Shown: positions 1 to 13,949 of the stretch, piece by piece
Position numbering within the stretch: the first letter of the stretch is position 1
Layout of the letters: each line of letters opens with the position of its first letter
Assembly (NCBI RefSeq): GCF_000002425.4
Contig: NC_037269.1
Location: forward strand, 4,229,146 to 4,293,145
From: Physcomitrium patens
Lineage: Eukaryota > Streptophyta > Bryopsida > Funariales > Funariaceae
DNA length: 64,000 bases
Direction of reading: 5' to 3'
The notes under the pieces: model-generated
The model's input: the letters and a program-made list of their open reading frames with translations, nothing else
Told to the model about the DNA's origin: nothing
Database searches by the model: none
Position numbers and translations under genes: made by a program

Positions 1-3000
1 ATAGCCATCATTTAATCTGAGGCCAATTGTTATAATCACACTAAATATTGTGTTGAGACTATCACAAGTTATTCTTAAAAAATCAATTGGAAGGTGAAAA
101 GGCATAATAACAGCGGATTCTAGCAAGAAAATTACTACATGGAAGATATAGTAGAATAATCTCAGATAGAGGCTCAAATACAGCACCTTTTAGATCAAAT
201 AGCTACTTTGCAAGGGCAAATAAAAGCTTCAAGGATAAGGAAGTTGATATTTGTTAGGCTGAAATTGAATAAGCCTAGTACATATTCTAAGACTTCAAGA
301 TAAGAAGATGTATGTCAATGGCTCTTTAATATATAACAATACTTCCAATTGTCTAGGACAAATTCAATTAAAGAGATTATGTATGCATTCAGCATTTAAT
401 AGATGTGACAACCATTTGCTAGCGACATTGAGTTCAAAACTATGGAACTCAAGGCAAATTTTGTAATTGGGAGGAGTTTGAGATTGAATTTAGGAATTAA
501 TTTTGATCCATCAATGCAGAAAAGATAGCATGCAATCACTTGGCAAATCTTACACAATCTAGGTTAGTGCAAGATTATGTCTTTCAATTCATGTCTTTAT
601 GTCTTTAAATTAGGAATGTTTCAGAGGAAGAGGTGATGGATCAATTTTTATAAGGTTTGAAATCTAGAGTCTAACAAGAGGTGGAATTAAGGCATCTACA
701 AATGTTTGAAGAGGTAATTTGGATTGCAGAGAGGATCCATGCTATACATTATAAAAATTGTGGAAGATGACCTATAGCACAAAGTCTTATGCTACTATCT
801 AATACTATGGCACAATGTCCAATGCCAATAGAGATTGGTGCCTTATAAGGATCATTGAGACCACAAAGATGACAAATACTGGTACAACAAAGATTGTATT
901 TCTTTTATCGAGAGCCAGGCCATCAAATTGGAGGTTTGTTCAAAATAACAAAATTCAATGACCAATAAAATAAGGTGGATTCATAGTCTTGAAACTCAAT
1001 AAGTTAATAATGAGACACAACAAGAAAATGAGGCTTTTTAGTGATGGCATCAAGGGCCAATATTAGAGATAGTTACTATCTCTCAAAAAAAAATCGCATA
1101 GCCTTGGACAACTATAAAAAAAAATCGAGTGGTGTATCTAACAAGACTACTAAGAAGACAACCATGTCAAATACTTGTGGATTGTGGTTTTATAGAAAAT
1201 TTTATCTTAACTAAAATTACCAATCAACTTCAGATTAAAATTAAGGTAATCAAGAAAAGAAGTATATACCTTGTAAATAATTGAGAGAACATATTAAGTG
1301 AGACATGTAAAGAAGAAATCTTGAGATTGATTGATATCTACATTGTAAGAGAGATGTTTAAGGTAACAAAGCTATCTTTTCAAATAGAACTATTGCCTAG
1401 AATCAAACCAACAAGTCGATTAATTTATTATCTAGCACTAAATGAACTTGAAGAGTTGCAAAAAATATTGGACAAACTCTTGGAGAAGGACCTTCTTTGA
1501 AAAAGAACATCACCATGGAGAGCACTTATATTCTTTGCACCTAAGAAAGATGGTGGACTTCAGCTTTACATCGACTATCAAGGCCTCAATAAACAAATTT
1601 TTAAAAATGCATATCCACTTCCACACATAGATAATCTTCTTAATCAACTTCAAAGTGTTACCATCTTTAGCAAATTAGATCTTTAGAATGGATATTGGAA
1701 GAGACTTGTTGCCAGAGAGGATATTGAAAAGACGAATTTTTGTACACACTATGGACATTTCAAATGGCTTATTTTATCTTTTGGCTTCATCAATACTCTA
1801 GCCTTTTTTATGGATTATATGAAAAAATTGTTTTAAGACTTTTTAGACAAGTATGTAATTGTCTTCATTGATGATATCCTTGTATATAATAAAATCCTTG
1901 AGGATCATAAGCAATACCTATGAGAAGTGCTATGCTAGCTACAAAATAGTCACTTCTATTGCAAGTAATCAAAATGTGAACTTTAGAAGTGAAAAGTCAC
2001 CTTTTTAGGACATATGGTGTCCTCCAAAGGCATGTGCATGGAGCAAGATAAGATAAAAGTAGTAAAGGATTGGCCAATCCTAAAGGATGTTTCTGAAGTC
2101 CATTCATTTTTAGGCCTTACTCGATATTATTGCCATTTTTTTTGAAGATTTGTATACATTACTGCCTCATTGATAAACCTATTGAAGAAAGATGTTCCAT
2201 TTGAATGGAAATTGGAGTAGCAAAGTACCTTCAATAGATTAAATGAGGCACTTGTTACTACTATAATATTGTAACTATATGACTTCAACCTTCTTTAAAC
2301 ACTTGATATTGATGCTTCTGACTTTGCTATTGGATCAGTCCTTTAATAAGACTTTGGTATATGCCTTTAATTTATGGCATATAAATCATTCAAACTAAAA
2401 AGGCAGAGTACAATTACTTTACATGTGATCAAGAGCAATTAGTAATTATATATACTACAAAGATGTCATGACACTATTTGTTGGAAAAGCCAGTAGTTGT
2501 TCAAATTGACCATCAATCCTTGGTATATGTTTTGCACCTAGAAAATATGAAATCATGACATCATCATTGAGAAGAACAGTTGTAGCTTTTTTGTATCTAG
2601 CTTGACTATAAGCAAGATCAATAATATACTATATCAAAAAGCTTATTACAGAGACTAGACTTGAAGGCCAAATCAAGATACAAGGTTGAAGTTACTACCA
2701 TTAGTAATGTTATTTCAAACCTAATCAAAGAGACAGAATGAAAAGAAGCCATACGTTGAGATGCTTATTTCAAAATGGTTAGCGATTGGCTGAAAGTGAG
2801 TAATGTACAATATCAAGATTATAGTCTTAATGATAGTTTATTCTATTTCAAGAAACAAATTTATATACTTGACAATGGTATACTTTGGACATGTATATTT
2901 CAAGAAGGACATAACATCTCAATATCTGAACATTTAAGGCAAGAAAAGACTCTAGAACAAATCTCAAAGATTGTCAAGGACAAGAACTCGATGAAAGCTA

Positions 3001-5200
3001 AAGAGTAAGTGAGACTTTTCTCAAAAATAAATAGGACAAAATAGAAATATGTATATTAAGAAAGAAACTGGAATGGCTATTGCCAAAATACAAGAAAACT
3101 AGAGACCCTTGAAACTAGACTAGAAGCAAGAAAGGAATTGACAAGAGTGAAGAGGGCTTCACTCTTGCCTCTATATATACTATCTAACTAGAAGCCACGT
3201 GGCGATGTTCTATAAGACCTCCAATATATGTTGACTTTCTAGGCCACATGCCTTTGCTTGCAAGGCAAGTTTTCTATGGATGGACCACGTAGTTAGCTTG
3301 TTCTTTAAGCTTCCAACATGCGTGGCACATGGCTAACTTGTTGACCAAGTTTCTAACCTAAAAGTCAACTATAGACTCCTATAAAGTCAAAGCAGCGTCT
3401 ATGAAGCTTCTAAGAAGCTTCTCTAGAAGATATTACACAATTAACCTACTTTTACATATTTTTATCTATTCATATAGGTAATTATATGTATGTCCGTGAC
3501 AAAGATATGATTTTGGACATATTTTTATCATGACGTTTGAGCTTTTATATGCTCATGTGAATCATATTAACATAATAAAGCATACAATATAGTGTCTTTT
3601 AGACTATTACAGCCAATTCCACTATGTATGGCACATTGAAAGTATGAGACTATGGATCTCATTATATGTTTATTGTAGATGCCTCATAATCATATTATGA
3701 TTATTGTCTTTGTCGATCAACTCTCAAAGCAACTATACTTAGTCACGGTGCGCTTGGATATTGATGCTCGAATACTTGTACAAGTCTTCTTTGATATTGT
3801 CTTTTGTCACTATAGATTACCTTGTATTATTGTTTCAAATTGAGATCCATACTTCATGAGAAGTTTTTGATAAGCTTTGTTTAAGCTACTAGACACATAA
3901 CTTGTCATATCTACAGCCTTCCATCTCCAAACAAATGAATAAAAAAAGTGTACAAGTTAGACCTTGGAAGATATGCTATAGATATTTGTGATAATTCATC
4001 ATAATGATTAGAATGAATATTTAACATCCTTGGAGTTTCCTTACAATGATAGTATTTAAGCAAGTATTAGCTATTTACTATTTTTCTTTAACACTAATTA
4101 GCATCCAATTATGCCATCAATTCTCCATTCTCCCATCAACTCTAACAACTTGACAATGGAGGAGTTTATATAATGGCTTACAATGGCCTTACATGAGACA
4201 TTGTATTATCTTCTTATTGTACAAAATTGATAGAAGCAGGCTACAAATAACCACCAATAACATAAGACCTTTTGAGAGGTTGATCATGTGTTATTCTCCA
4301 ATGCCAACTTATTATATACTACATCAATCTAAATCTATAAACTGATACCTTGGTAGCTTGGACCTTTCTACATTTTTGCAAAGATTTTTGATGACACATA
4401 TTACCTCAAACTTTTGTCATATATTTGGATCCATCTAATCTTTCAAATTTTGTAATTGAAGGAATTTCATACCTAGTCAAAGCACTTTTTGAATCGACTC
4501 CAACTACTACTATCTTGAATTGTAGTTGATGACCAATAAGAATATGAAGTAGATAGCACTTTAGAGCATTGTTACCTTTGGCATGGCAATAGATGTGTAC
4601 AACTTCAATACAAAGTTCTTTGAAAAGATTATTCCATCCATGATGCAATATGGGAACCTGCACAATATCTCATCCATTGCCATGAGACAATTTGGAAATA
4701 CCATAGAGAGCAAAATGAGGATGTTCCACATTAGTGGGGGAAGATTAATCATAACATGGTACAAATAAAATATTTATATTATTGATACATAGAGATAGAT
4801 AATTAGAACCATGTTTGAAAAGTTGAAGAAGTTTCTAGAATTGAGGCTAGATTAGTGGACCATATAGGATCTATTGTGGAACATTCAAGAAAGAATTTAA
4901 TTAATTATTTAGATAGGATTTATCTTGGAATCTTCTAAAAAGAGTTTAAGGCAATTATCTAAGTGGGATCCATTATCTAGTAATATTCTAAAAAGTCGAG
5001 GGTAGTAGAACAAAATATAAATATGACTGGCTAAGGCCTTTTAGGATATCTCGTCAAGTATGACTTCGAACCTTCACTCTTAATAAAGTTTGGTTTTTCA
5101 TCTTCCTATCTAATTCTATTTTATTCTATTTCCATTTACATAATTTGATCTTTCATGTCCTACTCTATTTTGTTCTATTCAATTTTGTTCTAGTCCATTT
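1..5200 (+). mobile_element. Old decayed Ty3/Gypsy LTR retrotransposon, 5' end outside window
   Basis: Fragments of the + strand translation read, in order, as gag-like sequence (about 190-760), reverse transcriptase (about 1430-2010, with recognisable VDYQGLN-like and FIDDILVY-like blocks), an RNase H-like block (about 2300-2650) and an integrase core (about 3650-4080). This is the Ty3/Gypsy order. The element is broken, with a great many breaks in every frame, so it is a fossil and not a gene. It is split by a solo LTR of another, younger family at 2972-3501. The left end lies before base 1. The right end is uncertain; 4750-5200 may hold its worn 3' LTR but I cannot fix the border. The decay looks rich in C-to-T type transitions, as expected for a long-methylated repeat (inference). 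Confidence 0.85.
2972..3501 (-). repeat. Solo LTR of the chromovirus family, with target-site duplication
   Basis: This stretch aligns along its whole length with the two LTRs of the element at 9303-15674. It starts TGTCAAGG and ends CCGTGACA, the same termini. It is flanked by a perfect 5-bp direct repeat AAGAT (2967-2971 and 3502-3506), the usual duplication size for Gypsy elements. No internal sequence of its own family is next to it, so it is a solo LTR, probably left by LTR-LTR recombination. It interrupts the older + strand element between its RNase H and integrase regions. It is clearly more diverged than the LTR pair downstream. The strand is the coding strand of its family. Confidence 0.92.
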
Positions 5201-5249
5201 TGTTCTACTTTGTGATGAGATTTTATGTTATTGTGGATTTGAAGAGTCT

Positions 5250-5660
5250 TAGATATTCAAGATAGACTAGTCTTGTTTCAAAGGATGTGTTGACAAGAGT
5301 AAAGAAGGCTTCACTCTTGCTTCCATATATATTATCTAACTGAAAGCTATGTAGCAATGTCCTATAAGGCCTTTAACATGTGTCTAATTTATAAGACACA
5401 TGTCTTAACTTGCAAAGCATGTTTCATATATGTGCATCTTATTATTAGCTTCTATAACAAGTTATTAATACATATAATATGTGACTAACTTATTCGCCAA
5501 GTTTTTAATCTATTAATTATATATAGACATATATAAAGATAAAATCACATCTATTAAGCTTCAAAGAAACTCTCTTATAAGATATTATCAAATTAATTTA
5601 TTTTTATATATTCATAATATTGAGGTAATTATTGAAGTAAATATGTATGTCCATTATAAG
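5250..5660 (-). repeat. Worn LTR copy of the same chromovirus family
   Basis: From about 5285 the sequence follows the family LTR: the TTGACAAGAGT block, the TATATATA-bearing block, the paired ACACATG/CTTGACTT-like blocks and the ATGTCC-like end near 5655. Similarity fades at the left edge, so the start is approximate. No target duplication was found. It has the same orientation as the other LTR copies but is much more decayed, so it is probably the oldest of the four. It lies between the two decayed + strand Gypsy elements. Confidence 0.75.
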
Positions 5661-5689
5661 TCTTCTATTTCACATCTAAGAGCTATATT

Positions 5690-7180
5690 TTATTTCCAAA
5701 ATAGAAGTAGAAAGAGAAGATAAGCATTAAGAAGAACAAAGAAAAAGAAGACAATATTAAAGTAAAAGGTAAGGCACAAGCTTATAAATTCTAATCTGAT
5801 ATTGAATCTTCAATTGATATAGAAGATATTTTGGAAGAAAGGATTTTAGATGCTAAGATTGAATTTATTTTGAGAGAAATTCTCGTTATTACCAAGAAAG
5901 ATTTTTATAAGTTTATCATTACTATAATCAAGAGAAAGAAGTAAGCAACAACTTAGAGAATGATAGTAAAGAGATTAGATATTCTGATGATCAAAGAAGA
6001 AGAAAAAGAAATTAGAGAAGCATTTGCCTTGATATGTGATAATGTAGATAGTGGTCATTAAAGCAAAAGGCATAGAAACATTCTTGTTAAGACTTAGAAT
6101 ACAAAAAATAAAGTTATAAAAGAAGTTTTGTATGATGAGTTGGAGGATAAAGTGCAATAAATTTTTTTGTATGATAGAATAATCAATATCAAGGTAGAAG
6201 CAAATATTAGCAAGAATCAAGAAAAACAAGTTATAATAAAAGCCAAGGTATTACAATGTAAAATTAATAAGATATAGAAGATTCATAGTGAAGTTTTGAC
6301 AACTCATATTCATTCATTTTAGACAAAAATTACTATAGAGATAGGTGTAAAGATTGGAGGTCTTAAAAAAACAAACTTAGTATTAGTAGATTATAGCTCT
6401 AAGATCAATATCTTGTCTAGAAATGTTTATGAGAAGAAAAAATGACTAATTGATATATTAACTATGGATGGATGTTAAGAGCGGCCAACAACAAAAGAAA
6501 TAAAATTTATAGAACATGTTCAATAGTGGACATTAAAATTGGTGATGTAGAGGTGAATCAAAAAAAAATTGTAAAAAATCAAAGAAGTTATCCAATTATT
6601 TTGGACCAACCATATATCATTGTAATAAAGATAGAGACTAAGGTGCTAGATGATGGCTTATACTATAATAACGTGTTGGATGATGGCTCACACTATACCA
6701 AAGTGCATAACTGTAATAAAAGATTTTCAAATAATATTCTATAAATTTTGAAGACTTTATAAGAAAAAATCATTACATTTATTGATGTGATAGTAGAGAT
6801 TCACTCAAGAGGCTTACATAAAGAGATATTGAAGATAGCTATTGAAGCAAGATTGGTTGGAAATTATGGCTTGAAAAATGAAGCAATGGTGAATATTAAG
6901 TATAAGACTATAATAAAGAAGGTGAAACTAGTGGCAACACAACTGCCCTTGGACTCTGAAGTTTATATCAAGAAAGTTGAAGAAGAGCCTAGATTAAAAG
7001 ACACAAGAAGGAGTAGGCATAATTTTATGGGAGAAACATTGATCAAGCTAAAGATTAGAAAGAATGAGTTCTTAAAAGAACTTGAGAATAAAAGATTTCA
7101 AAAAATGATTTGTAAATATGAAAAGATACAAATAGAGATACTTAAATCATTTTTGGCCTTATATTCTAATTGATGGTTCA

Positions 7181-7225
<45 letters not shown>

Positions 7226-8900
7226 AAGTTCATTTAAGATATATAGTCAACTAATAAGATAACAATTAGAAACAAAACATTATAACATATTATAGATGAG
7301 ATTGTTGAAGCTTTTGTATGATATACCATATATTCTATTAGATATCTTTATTTTTGTTCTGATCAATTTTAACTTACATCAAAACATATAGATTTGACAA
7401 CCTTGAACACTCTATTGGAACTTATGAAAATATGCACTTTGCTTCAAGATGCTATAAACTCACTAGCTCAAATCTCGAGGAAATTCATGCTTGAGAAGAC
7501 TATATTAATAAAACAAATATAAGTGATAAAGATCATTATTTTAGAGAAGATCTTAATAGAAGTAAGTTGAGAGGCATTGGTATCTATATGAGTATGATGA
7601 AGATATAAGAAGGTTGGTCAAATAAGGCTTTCAAAGACATCAGACATTATTCTTATGGTTATATTTTGAGAGAGAATTTCTTATAGAAGAGGCCAAAGAG
7701 AAAGAATAGAGTACCATTGAAAGTGATAGATGATGCAGAGATGAAGAATTAAGTTCTTAAGAAATTTCATGATATACTTTTGACAAGCAACAAAGAAATT
7801 TGAACCATCTACTATAAGATCAAGGAAAAATATTGATAGAAGGCTCTTTTTAAAGATATGGAGGATTTTATAGCTTTTTACATAAAATGGTAATTATAAT
7901 CTAAAATGAAATTTAGAGATGAGTTGCATCCTATCTATCCACTTTCTATAAATTTCCAATGAGTGATTGACTTGGTGGCTATGCTATTGAAATTATGTAA
8001 TATGAAGTATTTTTTTTTTTGCAAAAAAAGATATTTCAAATTATATTCAAGCTTTTAAGACCTAGATTGCAAATAGAGTGTGTAAATTTATTTGAAAAGA
8101 TATTTTTAGTAGATATAATAGCATTAAAAGGATGAAGGCTAATCAAATAAAATTAGATATAGTAGAAGCCAAAAGAAAATTCAAAGATGACAACTTGAAG
8201 TTGACAACTACTTATAATCTTGAGACTAATAGCAAGAATAAAAGAAGACATCCTCCTATTGTAAATGCTCTTATCAAAAATTATAGAGATAAGTCACAAT
8301 AATAGCCAAGACTTCTATCATTTATTTTATGGGTAGATAAAACAAATCATAGCATTATTACTAGTTATATGCCTATTGAATTGATATTGATTCAAAAGCC
8401 AATTATGCCTGTGAAAGATTTTGTATCTACTTGAATATTATTAGATTAAAAAGATGGAATCTCAACAAAGAGATCATGATAGCTCTAGATTCAACAACTT
8501 AAAAGATTGCTTGAAAATCAAGAGATTGCATTGAAAAAACTAACAAGTACTAGATTGAGGGACAAAGAGAGGTTTTACAAAACTCACCATTTCAAATCCA
8601 AATCAATTAAAATTGAAAATAAGATGTGAGCATTTGATAGTTGTTTGTAGCATCAACATAGCACTTTTAGAAAGTTTGCTTAAAGATAGTTTGATCTATA
8701 TGTAGCAGTAAGAATACATAATAATATAACCATTCTTTTTCTTATGAATTGGATGGTAGAAAGCTGAAGATATATGTGGCTAAAAAATAGATAAAGTATT
8801 TAAGATAAAATATAATAGATTTAGTCCAAATAATCTTAAAAAAATTTTGAATTTAAATCTATACTAAATAAAAGATATGGAGAAATTTGAAGAAGATGAA
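5690..8900 (+). mobile_element. Second old decayed Ty3/Gypsy element (different lineage)
   Basis: Translated fragments on the + strand resemble, in order, a retropepsin-like region (about 6350-6700), part of a reverse transcriptase (about 7290-7500) and an integrase with the block after its core (about 8040-8800; RRHPPIVNAL-like and ELDGRKLK-like strings, known to me from plant Gypsy polyproteins). This lineage differs from the element at 1-5200, whose polyprotein reads differently. It is heavily broken, with many breaks, and neither LTR could be delimited. The two longest open stretches (6472-6744 and 6787-7173) are relics of this element and not host genes. A run of 42 A lies inside it at 7182-7223. 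Confidence 0.75.
7182..7223. repeat. A42 homopolymer
   Basis: A run of about 42 consecutive A residues lies inside the decayed Gypsy element. It may be slippage expansion or the tail of an inserted retroposed sequence. No recognisable SINE or LINE body precedes it. Confidence 0.9.
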
Positions 8901-9302
8901 GAAAATAAATATATTTATGTTGGTGTGAGCTCTCAAATATACTCTAAAATTTAAATTTTTGTTATTTCTTATTTTATGATAATTAAACATGTTAAATTAG
9001 GATTTATATAAGTAGAATTTAGTTTTATAAAAAATTTAGGATAAATTATAATTGAGTATGGATTGAGGCATGTGAGTAGTTGATCTTAGCTTAAGAAGGT
9101 ATTTTGAATACAATAGTGAAGTTAGATTTATAAAAAAATGCTTTCTTGACCACTAACAAGAACCATCAGCCTTAGTAATGAGATTGGCTTTTGGATGAAT
9201 GAAGGCAATAGATCTTAAAAATCAAGGATGGAGATGTAGCCACCATTCTATGAGCCTCCACTCAATTTTATAAAAGAAGCTTGATTTTCCAAGCCCTCTT
9301 TC
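8900..9302. other. AT-rich sequence between two retroelements, no gene
   Basis: Nothing recognisable. The last bases (9298-9302, CTTTC) are the likely left copy of the 5-bp target duplication of the chromovirus that follows. Confidence 0.6.
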
Positions 9303-9854
9303 TGTCAAAGATAAAGACTCGATGAGGGAAAATATACACAAAAAGGCTATCTCGATATAATAAGTCAAAATATAAACAAATATGTATATTAAAAGGAAAC
9401 TGGAATGGCTATTGCCACAAGACAAGAAACTAAAGACTCTTGAACCTGGACTAGGAGCAAGAAAGGAGTTGACAAGAGTGAAGAAGCCTTCACTCTTGTC
9501 TCTATATATACTATCTAACTAGGGGCTATGTGGCGATGTTCTGTAGAACCTCCAATATGTATTGACTTTGTAGGACACATGTCTTGACTTACAAGGCAAG
9601 TTTTTCTAAGTGTGGGCCACATAGCTAGCTTGATCTTCAAGCTAACAACATGTGTGGCACATGGCCAACTTGTTGACCACGTTTCTAATCCAAAAAGTCA
9701 ATTAAAGACACCTATGAAGTCAAAGCAGCATCTAGGAAGATTCTAAGAAGCTTTCATATTAAATATTATAGAATTAATCTACTTTTATCTATTTTTACTT
9801 ACTTCTACTTATTTCTATATGTAATTATTAGCTTACATGATTATGGCCGTGACA
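9303..9854 (-). repeat. 3' LTR of the chromovirus
   Basis: 552 bp, TGTCAA...GTGACA on the + strand, aligned end to end with 15123-15674. Read on the - strand it has a TATATATAG box near 9505 just upstream of a GAGACAAGAGTG block, a likely promoter/R-region start. The ends agree with the solo LTR at 2972-3501, which has a perfect duplication, so the borders are well supported. Confidence 0.93.
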
Positions 9855-9870
9855 TTACCCCCCCTTCTAG
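9855..9870 (-). other. Polypurine tract of the chromovirus
   Basis: Directly inside the 3' LTR the - strand reads CTAGAAGGGGGGGTAA, a purine-rich tract next to the LTR edge. This is the expected place of the plus-strand primer. Confidence 0.7.
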
Positions 9871-10459
9871 AGACGAGTTCCACGAGGAGCGGTCATCATA
9901 TGTTGAGGAAATCTATGATGCGACGAATTATATTCGCCACATACTCTGATCTTTGTTCTCTTCGAAGATGATTGATAGGGCCTCTCAACCATCGGTAGTG
10001 TCCCATACCAGGGCGGGAAGACCACCCAATTATTTGATCATTGTTGAGGCCTTCGTAACTTCCTTCGAATAGAATATTTGGAACACCATCAGGAGTTGTT
10101 CCTACCTCTAGCAAAATCACCAAACATCGGGAGTCCCTTCCCAAATCGTGATACCAAACGCGTTGTATCTCACCATCTATTCAAGGAAGAACATGTCGTT
10201 CTTGAAGATCTTCATCTCGATTGCATCGTCTTGAAGGTTGTGACAATCGTAATGTCTCGTCCGGCAGATCAGCAAACGAAGGTTCTTGAGTTGAATCTGC
10301 TGGTTGTTGGCTCTCTATCTAATTAGCGTCACAAATGCAAAGAAGTTACAAACAAGGATAGGAAATTGAATGTTATCTTGCCTCAATCTTGTCTCTTTTA
10401 TAAGAGAGATTTTCATCTTGGTTTTGATGGATGTCGTTGATGAAAAACTTTGACTTTAG

Positions 10460-13400
10460 CTCATGCATTTGCTAGATTCCTGGATGGCTCCCATGTGCGC
10501 TCACTAATATCATATCCGTGCCAATGAACAAGATATTCCAGCTTATTTTGGCGCCGCCTTGAGTCTAATATCTCTTCCACCTCAAATTCTTCATTATTAT
10601 CTACTTCTATAGGAGGCGGTGGCATTTGTCTTCTTCCTTGTATATCCACTGTCTTATATGGTTCAAGAAGAGACACGTGGAATACAGGATGGATCTTCAT
10701 TGACTCCGGTAGATGTAACCGATATGCAATTGGGTTGATCTGTTCAGAAACAGAAAAGGGGCCAAGCCTACAATAGTCCAACTTGTCACAAGGTCGAGTA
10801 GTCTTGATATTGCGATGAAGTAGCCATACCTTATCACCCACGTTGAGTTGTGGTTGCTCCTTACGATATAGATCTGCGTTTATCTTTTGTCGTTCTTGAG
10901 CTTCCTTCAATTGCGTCTTCATTATTGCATGTAACTCTGACAACCGATTTGCCATATCTTCTGCTGCAGGATTCTCAACTTTTGAAAAATCAAAAGTATC
11001 AAGTCATGGATGATAGCCATAATTGGCAAAGAAAGGTGTTTGTTGCGTGGAAGAATGTACCTTATTATTATAAGCAAACTCTGCCAATGGCAGAAGGGTT
11101 GTCCAATCATCTTGGTGGTAGTTGATAGTACACCTTAAATATTGCTCCAAGACTTGGTTTATGCGCTCTGTTTGTCCATCGGTTTGAGGATGGAAAGTCG
11201 AAGATAGCTTTATGTCCACTTTTAAAATCTTGAAAAGGGTCCTCCAGAATCTTGACATAAATTGAGTTCCCCTATCCGATATGATATCTTTAGGTAATCC
11301 ATGATAGCGATAGATATTATCAATGAAAAGCTTAGCTATTTCTTCACCTGTGATAGATTTTGTACATGGCACAAAATGTGCCATCTTGGTGAAACGATCT
11401 ACTATCACAAATATAGAATCATAAGATCTTGAGCTTAGAAGATCTGTGATGAAATCCATAGAAACAGAAGACCATGGTTGTTCTGATATAGGTAATGGCT
11501 GAAGAAGTCCGTAAGGTCGATGACGAGGAATTTTTTATCTTGAACAAATATCACAAGATTGTACAAAGTCTTTGACTGACTTTCACATTTGTGGCCACAA
11601 AAAATCTCTTGATATGAGTTCCAAAGTCTTATTATATCCAAAGTGCCGTGCTGCTGGAAAGTCATGACGTGCTTGAAGAACACGTAAACGTGCTTCTCCT
11701 TCTGGAACATATAGGTGTCCTTCAAAATATAATAGATTATTCTTGAACTCGAACTTAGAAGGATCATGAGACTTGAAAGAATTATTCTCGATATCATGAA
11801 CAAGAGGGTCTGAGGACATACTGGACTAAATTTGCTTGAAAAAAGTTGAATCAACAGTCAATGTTGATTTCATTGCTCGGAGATGAAATTGCTCCGGTTT
11901 CAAGAGGACCGTTCTTTGTTGCTCAAAAGCTGCATCTCCTTCTTTTGGTACAAAATAAGAACGTCTAGATAGGGCATCGGACAAACCTTGTTGTTTTCCT
12001 GGCCGATAAGTGATAATGAACTCGAATCTTGATAAAGACATACTCCAATGAGCTTGACGACGATTCAACACGCGTGCTGACATGAAATACTCGAGGTTCT
12101 TGTGATCTGTATACACAGTGACTGGACTAGAAGCGCCTTCTAGATAATGACGCCATTCTTGAAAGGAATCCAGGATCGCAAGAAGTTCTTTATCGTGGAT
12201 GTTATAATTGATCTCGGCTGCTGAGAATTTTCTTGAATGAAAAGCTATCGGATGAAGTTTGTCATCTGTTCCCATTTGTGATAAAACTGCACCCAAGGCA
12301 AAATCTGATGCATCTGTTTCCATAAAAAATGCCTTGGAAAAATCAACACGATATAAGACTAGTGCAGAGACAAACGATGTCTTCAAGGCTTCAAATGCTT
12401 CTTCCGCTTCTTGATTCCATTGGAATTCATTTTTACTAGTCAAGCGTGTAAGTGGAGCTGCAACTCGTGAGAAATCTTTGATGAAGATCCGATAGTAATT
12501 GGCAAATCTCAAGAAACATTGGACATCTCTTACTGTCCTTGGAATCTTCCAATCCATGATTGTTTGGACTTTCTTAGAATCCATCATGAGACCATCATTT
12601 GAAATGATGTATCCTAAAAAGTCAACTTGAGTAGTGTGAAATACACACTTTTCTATCTTGGCGTACAATCTTGCATCTCTAAGTTTTTGTAATACTTGAC
12701 GAACATGTATTTCATCTTCTTCGACGTTCTTAGAATAGATCAGAATATCGTCTAGATAGTAGACGATAAAATTATCTAAGAATTCACGAAATACATCATT
12801 CATGAGATGTTGAAAAGCAGCTGGTACATTCGTGAGTCCAAAGGGCATGATATTATATTCGAAATGTCCATACCTGGTTCGAAACGCAGTCTTCCATTCA
12901 TCTCCTTCTTTGATCCGTACTAGATTATATGCTCCTCTTAGATCTATTTTTGTATAGATCTTAGCTTGATTCAACTGGTCAAGGAGTCCTGATATCAAAG
13001 GTAATGGATACCTGTTCTTGATTGTGATCTTGTTGAGTCCTCGATAATCAACACATATTCGTAAAGATCCATCTTTTTTCTTTACGAATAGAATTGGAGC
13101 TCCTGCTGGAGATTTTGAATGGCGTATGAAATTCTTCGCTAAATTCTCGTCAATATATGTCTTGAGTTCAGCCATCTCATCTTGCGATAAACTGTAAATT
13201 GGTCCAAATGGTGGCTGAGTTCCTTCCTTGAGGTCGATTGAACAATCATATGGGCAATGCTCAGGAAGAATATCTGCATTTTTTTTCTCAAAAACGTCTT
13301 GATACTCTTGATATTGACTTGGAATGCCACTTGAAGTCTTTATGTTTTCAGAAATAGGTGCAGCATAAATAGCAAAAGTTGATCCTTCTTTTGCTGCGTG

Positions 13401-13901
13401 TATAAATGCTTTTGTACCTATCAGTATGGGTTTTACTATACTAGACTTGTAATTTTTTACTTGGTTGGTAGAACTATTAATAACGCTCTGGGAAAAGTCA
13501 AGTTTACAAGAATTCCAATCTATTCGAGGGTTATATTTTTCTAGCCAGGATAAACCTAAAATAACTGGATTGGACGGGGATTTAATTATGTTAAAAGCTA
13601 TGTAGCTATCATGACCGTCTATTGTTACTTTTATAGGATGAGTTTCATGAGTGACATCTCCAGAAGACAAGGGACGACCATCTATGACTTCTACATGTAC
13701 TAGTTTAGGTTTCTGTATAAAAGGTATTTTACGACTTTTAACAAATTGTTCATCTAAAAAACATGTTGAGGCTCCCGAATCTAATAAAGCAGAGGCTTTG
13801 TAATTCTTAGGTCCTAAATATAAGTCTATTATAAAACAAGAAGAGGGTTCTGAGGAGAGGATAGGACCTTCATTAGGAATTGTACAAGGTTCCAACTGCA
13901 C
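10460..13901 (-). mobile_element. pol region of the chromovirus (PR-RT-RH-IN-chromodomain)
   Basis: Domains in order on the - strand, with rounded spans: aspartic protease (about 13.5-13.9 kb, LLDSGAST block), reverse transcriptase (about 12.65-13.2 kb, YLDDILIYSKN block), RNase H (about 11.95-12.35 kb, TDASDFALGAVLSQ and TDHKNLEYF), integrase zinc-binding part and core (about 11.0-11.82 kb, DRGTQF and QTDGQTERINQ), and a C-terminal chromodomain (about 10.47-10.62 kb, EYLVHWHGY and TWEPSRNL). The chromodomain is the diagnostic feature of chromoviruses, where it is thought to steer integration toward marked chromatin. The region is broken in a few places and should be read as a fossil. Confidence 0.92.
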
Positions 13902-13949
13902 GGTCCCTATTGTAGCTGGACGAATCCGTTTTCCGACATGTTGTCTTCT

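Noticed and set aside
6472-7173. Two open frames of 90 and 128 codons that look like a small gene pair
   Set aside because: They read as relics of a decayed Gypsy polyprotein and lie inside that element.
9896-10144. 82-codon - strand frame between chromodomain and 3' LTR
   Set aside because: No family recognised. It lies in what should be the untranslated 3' part of the chromovirus; an extra element gene is not supported.
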